Source of the DNA: Roseimaritima ulvae
Lineage (GTDB): Bacteria > Planctomycetota > Planctomycetia > Pirellulales > Pirellulaceae
Assembly: GCF_008065135.1 (NCBI RefSeq)
Contig: NZ_CP042914.1
Location: 4,879,404-4,943,403 of the forward strand
DNA length: 64,000 bases
Direction of reading: 5' to 3'
Shown here piece by piece: positions 16,839-24,968 of the stretch; position 1 is the first letter of the stretch, and every line of letters begins with the position of its first letter. The notes below the pieces were generated by a model. It was not told where the DNA came from. It worked only from the letters and a program-made list of their open reading frames with translations, and did no database searches. The position numbers were made by a program, and so were the translations under genes.

Positions 16839-18446
16839 ATGACTCAAAACCTGCTGCACGATCTGCTGCTGATCCTGGCCGGTGGCTTGCTGGCCGGTCT
16901 CGTCTGCAGGTGGTTGCATGTATCCGTGTTGATCGGCTACCTGTTGGTCGGCGTGTTGCTGGGCCAGGGGGCGTTGAGTTGGGTGGCCGATGGCGGGCAC
17001 CAGCTGGAATCGTTTGCCGAAGCGGGAGTGTTTCTGCTGCTGTTCTCCATCGGGTTGGAGTTCTCGCTGGACGACCTGAAACGACTGGGCGGCCAATTGC
17101 TGATCGGCGGCGCAACCCAAATGACATTGGTTGCCTTCCCCCTGGGAATGTTGTTGGTCTACCGTGACATGCAGTGGCAGTCGGCCGTAATGGTGGCCTC
17201 GGCGATCGCCTTCAGTTCTACGGTGATGGTTTTTAAAGCGCTGTCGGAATGCGGCCAGTCGGAGCAACCACACGGGGTGCGAGCGATCGGGATCTTGCTG
17301 TTTCAAGACGCCGCATTGGTGCCGTTGCTGTTGTTGGTGCCCCTGCTGACGGGCGACCATAGCGTGGCCGGTGCGGCCGAATATCTGCGTCTGGCGGTGT
17401 CGTCGCTGCTGTTTGTCGTTGCCATTGGTGGCTTGCGGTATTTGCTGTCGCATTGGCTGATTCCGATGTTCGCGGGTTATCGCAGCCCGGAGCTGGTGAT
17501 TTTGTTCACGATCGTGTCGTTGGGCAGTGTGATCTTGGCCGCCCACACGCTTGGTTTGCCGCCGGCGGTAGGCGCGTTCGCAGCCGGTCTGATCTTCAAC
17601 GGCAATCGGTGGACAAAGCAGATTGATTCGCTGGTGCTGCCATTTCGAGAAACCTTTACGGCCATCTTCTTCGTCAGTTTGGGATTGATCCTGGATCCCC
17701 ACCTGTGGTGGGAACAACCCATTTGGATGGCCGCAATGTTGTTGGGCGTGATCGTCTTAAAGACATTGGCGGCAAGTGTGGCATTGCGTCTGACGGGACT
17801 GTCGATGCGGCACGCCGTGGGCATGGGCGTGGGTTTGGCGCACGTGGGCGAATTCGCGTTTGTGCTGGTTCTGCTGGGCGTCGAAGCGGGGGTGGTGTTT
17901 GAGGCCGACTACCAACGCGTGGTCTCGCTGGCCGTCGGTTCCTTGATCCTCACGCCGCCGCTGCTGCGTGCCGGACTGCGGTTGATCGATCGCCAAGAGC
18001 CCAACGATGCGGCCGAGTCGCCGCAGGATTCCCGGCCCACGGCAGCGGCTCTGGCCACCGTGATCGGCGCCGGACCGGTGGGACGCCAGCTGGCTTCGCA
18101 GCTGGAAATCATGGGGCACGATGTGTGTCTGATCGATTTCAGCCCGATTAATCTGCATCCCTTTGCCCTGGAAGGCTTCCGCACGATCAGCGGCGACGCC
18201 ACCGAAGTCAAGGTGCTGCGAGTGGCCAAAGTAGCGGAATGCCAGATGGTCGTGGTCTGCGTTCCCAACGACGAATCGGCTATCGGCACCGTGCGAGCGG
18301 TACGCAAGATCAACCCCGAAGCGATGTTGATCGTCCGCTGCCGCTACCAAGGCTCGGTCAACAAGCTAACCGCCGCCGGAGCCGATCGGGTGGTCAGCGA
18401 AGAAACCGAGGTCTCGACCGCCCTGCTGCGGGCCCTGCTACCGTAA
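16839..18446 (+). CDS. Kef-type cation:proton antiporter with TrkA-N domain
   Basis: A 535-residue inner membrane transporter of the CPA2 family. About 12-13 helices occupy residues 1-385; LLLFSIGLEFSLDDLKRLGG and LAHVGEFAFVLVLLGVEAG are typical of KefB/KefC relatives. The cytosolic C-terminus is an RCK/TrkA-N domain with the nucleotide-binding GAGPVGRQLA motif at about residue 410 and the acidic strand end LIDF. Kef proteins export potassium to acidify the cell during electrophile stress and are gated by glutathione adducts. The HxlR gene directly upstream and the thioredoxin-like gene opposite fit such a stress role. The exported ion is not determined by sequence. Confidence 0.92.
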   Translation: MTQNLLHDLLLILAGGLLAGLVCRWLHVSVLIGYLLVGVLLGQGALSWVADGGHQLESFAEAGVFLLLFSIGLEFSLDDLKRLGGQLLIGGATQMTLVAFPLGMLLVYRDMQWQSAVMVASAIAFSSTVMVFKALSECGQSEQPHGVRAIGILLFQDAALVPLLLLVPLLTGDHSVAGAAEYLRLAVSSLLFVVAIGGLRYLLSHWLIPMFAGYRSPELVILFTIVSLGSVILAAHTLGLPPAVGAFAAGLIFNGNRWTKQIDSLVLPFRETFTAIFFVSLGLILDPHLWWEQPIWMAAMLLGVIVLKTLAASVALRLTGLSMRHAVGMGVGLAHVGEFAFVLVLLGVEAGVVFEADYQRVVSLAVGSLILTPPLLRAGLRLIDRQEPNDAAESPQDSRPTAAALATVIGAGPVGRQLASQLEIMGHDVCLIDFSPINLHPFALEGFRTISGDATEVKVLRVAKVAECQMVVVCVPNDESAIGTVRAVRKINPEAMLIVRCRYQGSVNKLTAAGADRVVSEETEVSTALLRALLP

Positions 18447-18533
18447 GCAGCCAGTGGTTACAATAGAGGCTTCGCAGGTCCAGGTAACAGGTGCCCAGAG
18501 AACAGGTATTGCTCAGTCAAATGGAGTGCCCTG

Positions 18534-19148
18534 ATGAGTGACGACGTATCGGAATCGCCGGAAAGTGTGGCTCGCCACCTGAAACTGGTCGTGTTTATCA
18601 TCGTGGTCGTGCCAATCATAGTGCTGGCGGTGTTCATGGAGTTGCGGTTTGAATCGTTGGAAGAGGGCTTGCAGTTCCGCGAGCCCGGCGGTCGCGACGA
18701 AGCTCGTATGGAACTGGATTCGCTGCCCTGGCAACCGCTGCAGGGGCAAGTCCTGTACGTGCCGGCCTATTCGCACATCTACCACCAAAGTGGTGACCCG
18801 CGGCTGCTGACCGTTACGCTGAGCGCGCGGAATACGGACCGCGACCACGAAATCGTGATCACGTCGGTGCGTTACTACAACACCAGCGGCAAGCAGCTGC
18901 GATCGATGATCGATAAACCGCTGCGGTTGGGCCCGCTGGCCTCGACGGAGTTTGTGATCGAACAGAACGACAAATCCGGCGGCGGCGGCGCGAGTTTTAT
19001 CGTCGAGTGGAAGGCCGGCCAGCCGGTCAGCGAACCGGTGGTGGAATCGGTAATGATCGACACCAGCAACACCCAAGGCATCTCCTTCGTACGCGCTGCC
19101 ACGGTGCTGGAAACCACCGGTCCACAGCCGGCGCCCGAGAGCAATTAA
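18534..19148 (+). CDS. DUF3124 membrane-anchored protein
   Basis: A 204-residue protein with one N-terminal transmembrane anchor (LVVFIIVVVPIIVLAVFMEL) and a periplasmic DUF3124 domain: GQVLYVPAYSHIYHQSGDPR, LSARNTDRDHEIVITSVRYY, then LGPLASTEFVIEQNDKSGGG and the strand ASFIVEWKA. The domain is an immunoglobulin-like beta sandwich of unknown function. It lies 87 bases after the antiporter on the same strand and may be cotranscribed, but the family gives no clue to its job. Confidence 0.82.
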   Translation: MSDDVSESPESVARHLKLVVFIIVVVPIIVLAVFMELRFESLEEGLQFREPGGRDEARMELDSLPWQPLQGQVLYVPAYSHIYHQSGDPRLLTVTLSARNTDRDHEIVITSVRYYNTSGKQLRSMIDKPLRLGPLASTEFVIEQNDKSGGGGASFIVEWKAGQPVSEPVVESVMIDTSNTQGISFVRAATVLETTGPQPAPESN

Positions 19149-19253
19149 AGCACGCGTCTGGCCGACGATGACGGTCGTTAACTGCATGGCGCATGCTACA
19201 ATAGGGGCATCACGACCACGATCAACCTTATGTTCTGATGGCAATAATCGCTC

Positions 19254-19793
19254 ATGAGTTCTGCCGCCAGTTATCGCCCCCACTACACGCTCCAGGATTA
19301 CCGCCAATGGGAAGGTGATTGGGAACTCTGGTACGGTACGGCCGTCGCGATGACGCCAAGTCCGTTCGGCCGGCATGGCGCACTTGTGATGCGATTGGGC
19401 ACCGCCTTGACGAACGCTATTGACGATGCGAAATGCGATGCTTCCGTGCTCGCCGAGGTTGACTGGATTGTCTCGGAGAATACGGTTGTACGCCCCGACG
19501 TGACAGTGGTCTGTGGCAATCCTCCGGTGAGGCATATCGAATCACGTCCAGCAGTAGTCGTTGAAGTCCTTTCCGATGCGACACGAGAACGCGAGTTGAG
19601 CCACAAACGCTCTCTCTACCAAGACAACCAAGTCCCCTGGTACCTGATTGCCGATCCCAACGATCTGTTCGTGCAAGTCCTTCAGTTGGACGACAACAAC
19701 CGATACCTGCCGCTGCCTGTCGGCAGCAGCGTAGAGATGACGATATGCAACGCATGCAAGCTGAGCGTTGATTTGAGTTGGCTATCGCGATAG
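19254..19793 (+). CDS. Uma2-family (DUF820) nuclease-like protein
   Basis: A 179-residue protein of the Uma2 family, which has a PD-(D/E)xK endonuclease-like fold. Visible markers are YRQWEGDWELWYGTAVAM at the start, VRPDVTVVCGNP (catalytic Asp), AVVVEVLSDATRERELSHKR (Glu and Lys of the active site) and WYLIADPND. The family is very abundant in cyanobacteria and planctomycetes; nuclease activity is predicted but rarely shown. It has no partner gene here. It is convergent with the heme lipoprotein at 19815, with 21 bases between the stops. Confidence 0.87.
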   Translation: MSSAASYRPHYTLQDYRQWEGDWELWYGTAVAMTPSPFGRHGALVMRLGTALTNAIDDAKCDASVLAEVDWIVSENTVVRPDVTVVCGNPPVRHIESRPAVVVEVLSDATRERELSHKRSLYQDNQVPWYLIADPNDLFVQVLQLDDNNRYLPLPVGSSVEMTICNACKLSVDLSWLSR

Positions 19794-19814
19794 CCTTCAA
19801 ATCGCGATGTGCTT

Positions 19815-20432
19815 TCAGCCGTTTGGTAACTCGATCCAGAACCAGCCGCGCAACTCGCCCTCTTGGAAGCCGGTGGCTTGATCGTTTGGATAGAGTTTCG
19901 TCAGCTGTTCTTGAATGATCGGTGCGATGCTTTGATTGGGACCGTGGCACATCAAACACTGTCCTTGCAGCTTGATCGGAAGCAGCGCCGCGGAGTGCCC
20001 GTTGTCCAACGTCACAAACGTCGGGGTGTCGGTTTTGTCTTGAACCAGTGGTTCGGCCCATGCCGGGGCGACGTTGTCGGGATTCCTCAGCCGCACGCCG
20101 GTGCGGCCGATCTTTAATCCGTGTTCCTCACTCACCGCCTTGGCGATTGCCGGAGCTTCTTGTTGGCAAACCGTTATCGCGGCGGCGGGTCCCTGACCGC
20201 TCATCGCCTCCACTAATCGGCCCGACAACTTTTTGAACAGAGCCTCCTTGGCCGCCAACATCTTTTCCTTCGCCGCTTCGCCGGGCGTCTGACCTTCGAC
20301 GATCGCCACCGCGGCCGATTGCTCAGCATCGTTTGGTTTCTCAACACTGCTCTGCGATGAACAACCGGCTACCACCAAGACAAAGCCCAAACTCAGGCCT
20401 GCAACGAGCCACTTTATCTTTCGAAGATTCAT
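19815..20432 (-). CDS. DUF3365 c-type heme lipoprotein
   Basis: A 205-residue lipoprotein: signal peptide with lipobox LVVAGC, Cys at about residue 24. The rest matches DUF3365: EAPAIAKAVSEEHGLKIGRT, VRLRNPDNVAPAWAEPLV, and the CxxCH heme motif in QCLMCHGPNQ. The domain is a single-heme PAS-like sensor or electron carrier. Its ATG overlaps the TGA of the upstream DsrE-like gene by four bases, so it is the last gene of the sulfur operon at 19815-24624. In that setting it could carry electrons to or from the periplasmic DsrE-like protein; this is inference. Confidence 0.83.
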   Translation of the reverse strand: MNLRKIKWLVAGLSLGFVLVVAGCSSQSSVEKPNDAEQSAAVAIVEGQTPGEAAKEKMLAAKEALFKKLSGRLVEAMSGQGPAAAITVCQQEAPAIAKAVSEEHGLKIGRTGVRLRNPDNVAPAWAEPLVQDKTDTPTFVTLDNGHSAALLPIKLQGQCLMCHGPNQSIAPIIQEQLTKLYPNDQATGFQEGELRGWFWIELPNG

Positions 20433-21748
20433 TGCTTGGTTTCCTTAGGGAGTTTTGGCAACTCGTACGGAGTGTGGATTTCTTCCATGCCGTTTTCGAT
20501 AAATCGGCTGACCAGTTTGGCGTGTTCCTGAACCAGCATCACCACGTAGGGATCTTCCGCATGATAGGTGACCTTCATCCCTTTGTCGGTTTCTTCGTAC
20601 GTTAAATGGTAGTCCTCTGCATGTTTGATCAAAGCGACGAAGACGGGATGAAACGTCATCGGTGGCAACGGCTTGTTGCCGAGCACGCGATCTTCCATCG
20701 CGGGGACATGCTGTTTTAATAGGTCGGCGATCGTTTCATCATCCGATTCGGTCACCGCTTCGGCTCCATCGGGCAACAGTTTTACAGAGCGTTTGATCTT
20801 GTCACGATTATCGAACATCGAGTGCAAGGTGGTCATATCGCTTTGCATGCCCTGCATCCCTCCCGCGCCTTGGGGCCCAAGTCCCCGACCGCCACCGTGC
20901 GGGTGACCATGAGCCTGTGGGGCTGTCGCGGCAGCGGTTTCGGCGGTTGCTACAGCCTTTTCAGCTGCAGTCGTCTGTTTTGCTGGGGATGCCGGAGCGA
21001 CATGGGCCAGAGGCACATAGGCGTAGCCATCGGCTTGCAGATTGACGACGGCGGTTAGCGCCGAGACGGCGGGTTGAACCGTTTCCGCCACGTCGCCGAG
21101 AGCCGCGCCTTTCGAGATCAAGGTCTGCCCACAGACGTACAATTCGACGCCTTCCTTATGCAGATTTTTCAAAAGTTCCAGATTGGGGTTACCATCCGTG
21201 TGGAATTTGGCGGCGTAGGCGTCATCCTTCAAGACCGCCAGCGTGGCCTGCCCGTGAAACACGAGCGCCATTTTTACTTCGGCCGGTTCCGCGCCCGCCC
21301 CGGCGTAGATATTGACATACTTGGCGACCTTCTCCAGCCCCGGATTCACTTGGTCCGGCTCGCCGCCACGCGTCAGATCGACCAGCAACTTCGTCCAGGG
21401 GCGAGGTTGCTGCGCGGCGTCGGGCAATCGTACAACGCCACCGTGATCGGCAATGGCCGGATGAGTGACTTCGTGCGTCACCGCCGGTTGGTCGCTGTCG
21501 GCTGCGTGGTGCCGCATACCTCGTCCATGGCCAAAGCCAAGCCCCTGCCCACCGCCGAACCCTGGGCCGCGGCCGCCACGAAACCGCATCCTCCTGCCAT
21601 GCCCGGGTTCATGCGGCTGAGCGGATTGCGCCGCTGCGTCGGCTTGCTCGGATGCCGCCCTTGATTCGGGCGGATCTTGCGCCGATACGGGTGCGAAGGC
21701 GAGCAGCCCCCAGAGGAGGACTATCAGTAATGTTGAGGGCCGGCCCAT
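20429..21748 (-). CDS. Exported DsrE/DsrF-like domain protein
   Basis: A 439-residue protein with a clear signal peptide (STLLIVLLWGLLAFAPVSAQ). Residues 40-90 are rich in Gly, Arg and His. From about residue 115 a DsrE-type domain follows: KLLVDLTRGGEPDQVNPGLE, KMALVFHGQATLAVL, LHKEGVELYVCGQTLISKGA; the Cys in VCGQ is at the position of the conserved DsrE cysteine. A Gly/His linker (HGHPHGGGRGLGPQG) leads to a C-terminal helical region, which ends HTPYELPKLP. Cytosolic DsrE proteins carry sulfur; an exported one would handle sulfane sulfur in the periplasm. It lies between the persulfide dioxygenase and the heme lipoprotein in one operon. Confidence 0.75.
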   Translation of the reverse strand: MGRPSTLLIVLLWGLLAFAPVSAQDPPESRAASEQADAAAQSAQPHEPGHGRRMRFRGGRGPGFGGGQGLGFGHGRGMRHHAADSDQPAVTHEVTHPAIADHGGVVRLPDAAQQPRPWTKLLVDLTRGGEPDQVNPGLEKVAKYVNIYAGAGAEPAEVKMALVFHGQATLAVLKDDAYAAKFHTDGNPNLELLKNLHKEGVELYVCGQTLISKGAALGDVAETVQPAVSALTAVVNLQADGYAYVPLAHVAPASPAKQTTAAEKAVATAETAAATAPQAHGHPHGGGRGLGPQGAGGMQGMQSDMTTLHSMFDNRDKIKRSVKLLPDGAEAVTESDDETIADLLKQHVPAMEDRVLGNKPLPPMTFHPVFVALIKHAEDYHLTYEETDKGMKVTYHAEDPYVVMLVQEHAKLVSRFIENGMEEIHTPYELPKLPKETKQ

Positions 21749-21813
21749 GGTCTGGCTCCGTTGGAAAGATCGGGAAGGTTGGAAAGGCTAAAAAGGATTC
21801 CGCCACAACTGAC

Positions 21814-23238
21814 TCAGCGGCTCAGCGCAGGTTCCGATTTAACGGTCGCCAAACCTTCGTTGGTCCAAGCCAGGTAGCCGCCTGTCATGTCGATCACGTT
21901 TTTAAAACCGGCGGCTTGTAGGAAACTCAAGCCCACCGCCGAACGGGCTCCGCTGCGGCAATGAATGACCAACTCTTTGTCACGCGGCAGTTCGTCCAAC
22001 TGATCGGGCAAACGTCCCAAGAACCGGTGCTCGGCTTTTGCTAAGTGACCTGCATTCCATTCTTCGTTGGAACGCACATCGATGACTTGAACATGTCCCG
22101 CTTCAATCGCCGGAGCAAGTTCCGCGGGGGTACCGGTCGAGTAAACCTCGCTGGCCAGCCCTGAAGATCGCACCTCCGCCGCATCAAATGCACCGGCGAT
22201 CACTTCCACGCCGATTTTGTGCAAGATCCGCGCGGCTTCTTCCCGTTGGTTCGGATCGCAGATCAAGTAGGTTGGACGGTCATAGTCGACCAGCCACCCC
22301 GCCCAGGTAGCCAACAGTTCCAAGGGGATGTTGATCGTACCCGGCGCATGGCCCTTGGCGTATTGCGGGGCAGGCATTAAGTCGACGACCGTGCCAGCCT
22401 TGACGGCAGCCGGCAATTCCTTCACATCCAACATGCTGTGCTGATGTCCGGCGCCAAGGACTTTTGGGCCCTGCTTGTTGACGCGTTTCATCACCGCAAA
22501 GTACTTGGGAGCCTCTGGCTGGTCAGCCAGGATAAAACGCACGAATTCCTCTTCATCGTTTAATTGCAAAGCGGGATTAAAGCGTTTTTCGTAGCCCACT
22601 GTTGAAGACGGGATCGCCCCCAGTCCTTTGCCACAGGCGCTTCCCGCTCCGTGAGCCGGCCAAAGCTGTAAATAATCGGGCAGCGTTTTAAAGCGTTGGA
22701 CGGATTTGTAGAGATCCCGAGCACCGGACTCTGCCGTTCCCGCCAACCCGGCGGCTTCTTCCAACAGGTCGGGTCGTCCAATCGAGCCCACAAACACAAA
22801 GTCGCCTGTAAAAATCCCCATCGGCTGGTCCGCGCCGCCACCTTGGTCGGTCAGCACAAACGAAATACTTTCTGGGGTGTGACCGGGCGTGTGCAGGACA
22901 TCGAAGCGAATGTTGCCGATTCGAAAATGATCGCCATCGCACACACCTTGGTGTTGGTAGTCTTCCAGATACTGATATTTCCATTCGGCGGGCCCTTCGT
23001 CGGAGACGAACAGTTTGGCGTTCACGCGGTCTGCCAGTTCACGGGCTCCGGAGACATAGTCTGCGTGGATATGCGTTTCGGCAACGGCAATCACCTGGAC
23101 GCCTTCTTTCTCCGCGCTGGCGATGTACTGATCGATGTCGCGGCCGGGATCGACGATGACGGCTTCCTTGGTTTGTTGGCAGCCCACCATGTAAGAGGCG
23201 TGAGCGAGCGTTTCGTCGTAGAAATATTTGAGTAACAC
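21814..23238 (-). CDS. Persulfide dioxygenase-double rhodanese fusion (CstB-like)
   Basis: A 474-residue cytosolic fusion. Residues 1-250 are a metallo-beta-lactamase-fold domain of the ETHE1/persulfide dioxygenase group. The mono-iron ligands of that group are all present: His of AETHIHADYVSG, His of HTPGHTPES and Asp of FTGDFVF; the HxHxDH motif reads HIHADY. Two rhodanese domains follow: the first with loop LICDPNQREEA, the second with HCRSGARSAVG, whose Cys should be the sulfur carrier. This order matches staphylococcal CstB, which oxidises persulfide to sulfite and makes thiosulfate. Start is GTG at 23238 with GGGAGA eight bases upstream. It sits behind a TauE/SafE exporter gene by 28 bases. 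Confidence 0.88.
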   Translation of the reverse strand: MLLKYFYDETLAHASYMVGCQQTKEAVIVDPGRDIDQYIASAEKEGVQVIAVAETHIHADYVSGARELADRVNAKLFVSDEGPAEWKYQYLEDYQHQGVCDGDHFRIGNIRFDVLHTPGHTPESISFVLTDQGGGADQPMGIFTGDFVFVGSIGRPDLLEEAAGLAGTAESGARDLYKSVQRFKTLPDYLQLWPAHGAGSACGKGLGAIPSSTVGYEKRFNPALQLNDEEEFVRFILADQPEAPKYFAVMKRVNKQGPKVLGAGHQHSMLDVKELPAAVKAGTVVDLMPAPQYAKGHAPGTINIPLELLATWAGWLVDYDRPTYLICDPNQREEAARILHKIGVEVIAGAFDAAEVRSSGLASEVYSTGTPAELAPAIEAGHVQVIDVRSNEEWNAGHLAKAEHRFLGRLPDQLDELPRDKELVIHCRSGARSAVGLSFLQAAGFKNVIDMTGGYLAWTNEGLATVKSEPALSR

Positions 23239-23266
23239 GATGGAGGTCTCCCGTGATTGGTATTCG

Positions 23267-24091
23267 TTACAGAACCACTGATCTGAAAATCATAAAAATC
23301 GCGACCAACACAACCGCGACTGAAAAGGTCTTTTGCAGCGTCCGCCCATGCAGACGCTTGGCGACGACGCCGCCCAACCAAATGCCCCCAAAACCGCCCG
23401 CCATGAATTGCGCCGTGATGCCCAAAGGCAGTTCGCTTCCCGCCGCCAGTTGCGACGACACGCCGCTAATGCTGATCAACACAATCACAAACAACGAGGT
23501 TCCCACGGCTTGATGGATCGCCATCCCACTGCAAATCACCAGTGCAGGAACGATTACAAAGCCGCCGCCGACACCGAACATCCCCGACAACACTCCGGTC
23601 ATCAGTCCCACCAACCCCATCAACCGAGCACAGCCTGTCGTCAGTTGCAGTTTGCCGTCCGCATCGCGATGGCAAGCCGTTCGTTCGGTCCCCGGCCGGC
23701 TTTCTACGGGGCAAACGCCACTGGGTAGCGCCGGATTACAAGCTTTGGCCCACATCCGCTGGGCGACCACCAGCATCAGCACCGCGAACAACACCAACAA
23801 CATGCTTTCGGGAACCAACGTCGACAGATAGGACCCCAGGGGAGCTCCCAGCATTCCGGTGAGGGCAAACAACAATCCCGTCCGCAGCTCGACTTGGCCC
23901 CGTACCATTCGTGGCACGGCACCAAACAAAGCGGTACCACCGACCGAAGCCAGCGAGATCGTAACCGCTTGCCGCGGCGACACGGCCAACCCATAAACCA
24001 GCAACGGAACAGCAAAGATGCCGCCACCGCCACCAGTCAGGCCCAGTGCGAAGCCGACGATACAGCCGAACAGGATGGCTAGGCCGAACAT
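23267..24091 (-). CDS. TauE/SafE-family sulfite/sulfur exporter
   Basis: A 274-residue membrane protein with about eight helices in two related halves. The family motifs are GFALGLTGGGGGIFAVPLLV near the N-terminus and its repeat MTGVLSGMFGVGGGFVIVPA in the second half. TauE/SafE proteins export sulfite, sulfoacetate or other small sulfur anions, and the neighbouring persulfide dioxygenase makes sulfite, so export of sulfite or thiosulfate is the best guess. Its start overlaps the upstream rhodanese gene by 13 bases, indicating cotranscription. Confidence 0.9.
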   Translation of the reverse strand: MFGLAILFGCIVGFALGLTGGGGGIFAVPLLVYGLAVSPRQAVTISLASVGGTALFGAVPRMVRGQVELRTGLLFALTGMLGAPLGSYLSTLVPESMLLVLFAVLMLVVAQRMWAKACNPALPSGVCPVESRPGTERTACHRDADGKLQLTTGCARLMGLVGLMTGVLSGMFGVGGGFVIVPALVICSGMAIHQAVGTSLFVIVLISISGVSSQLAAGSELPLGITAQFMAGGFGGIWLGGVVAKRLHGRTLQKTFSVAVVLVAIFMIFRSVVL

Positions 24092-24624
24092 GAACCTCCG
24101 CCTTCACATCGATTCCAAGGCATGCCAGCGATCGTCGACGCCAATGGGCAATATCCGGTCGCTCCAGCAAACATCAATCCAGCCCCGACAAACGCCGACA
24201 GGGCTACAATGCTCGGGTGCACGAAGTATGCCAAAACGACACCAAGCAGAATCAGAAATCCGGCTGTCAATTGAACCTGTTGCTGCAGCTGCAGCGCTTT
24301 CTTACCGCGGACGACCGGCAACCCGGCTCGATGCCAGGCCAGCGTACCGCCTTTAACATTGACGACGTTCTCAAACCCCGCATCGAGAAACTTCTTGTAG
24401 GCCCGAGCCGAACGGCTGCCGCTGCGACAGATCAGGTACAGCGGTTGGTCGGCCGAACCGTTGCGAGCCGCGATGACGGCATGGGGATCCAAGCTGTCCA
24501 GGGGAACATTGCGAGCACATTCGGCATGAATTTCCCGAAATTCGGTCGCCATCCGAACGTCAATGACGTCGACATCTGTGCGTCCGTGCTCACCTGCCAG
24601 TTCCTGTACGTCAATCGTGCGCAT
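24079..24624 (-). CDS. Rhodanese fused to DUF2892 membrane segment
   Basis: A 181-residue protein. The ATG at 24624 has GGGAGG six bases upstream. Residues 1-105 are a rhodanese domain with the active loop [16 protein letters not shown] (Cys as sulfur acceptor) and [20 protein letters not shown]. Residues 118-181 form the DUF2892 part: two membrane helices ([40 protein letters not shown]-like) and a Cys-containing tail. The fusion places a sulfurtransferase at the inner face of the membrane. It is the first gene of the sulfur operon and overlaps the TauE/SafE gene by 13 bases. Confidence 0.88.
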   Translation of the reverse strand: MRTIDVQELAGEHGRTDVDVIDVRMATEFREIHAECARNVPLDSLDPHAVIAARNGSADQPLYLICRSGSRSARAYKKFLDAGFENVVNVKGGTLAWHRAGLPVVRGKKALQLQQQVQLTAGFLILLGVVLAYFVHPSIVALSAFVGAGLMFAGATGYCPLASTIAGMPWNRCEGGGSCSA

Positions 24625-24968
24625 CCAACTCCCTCCCGTATGCGACAAAGCGTCGCGTTATCGTCACCTCGCCACACGGCGATATTTTGGACAAAAAAAC
24701 ACCGGAACCCAAAATCGACAGCGGACACCGCCCGTCATTGTTTTCTGGTTCCGCCCGAATCCAACACAACGTCCTTCAACACAGCCAACATATCGTCACC
24801 TTGCGATATGTCAATAAGTATATCCGTCGATTTTTCCCCGCTTGGCCGCAAAATCAATGTCCCCCGCGAGGCAGGCTACAATCGTGTCTGCAACGCAAGG
24901 CTGGGCGGCGGCCCCGCGGCCCAACCGAGCGGGCGTTATCCCTTTTCCAAGACAGGCGGACGAAAGAA
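24625..24968. promoter_or_regulatory. Divergent control region with operator-like palindrome
   Basis: This gap lies between the sulfur operon (minus) and the sulfatase gene (plus) and should hold both promoters. At 24789-24810 CATATCG and CGATATG form an inverted repeat with an 8-base spacer. The spacer and left arm share ATCGTCACCT with a second copy at 24660-24669, close to a related GGCGATAT. This could be the operator for a sulfur-sensing repressor (in other bacteria CsoR- or ArsR-type) that is not encoded in the window. No further gene seen. Confidence 0.4.
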
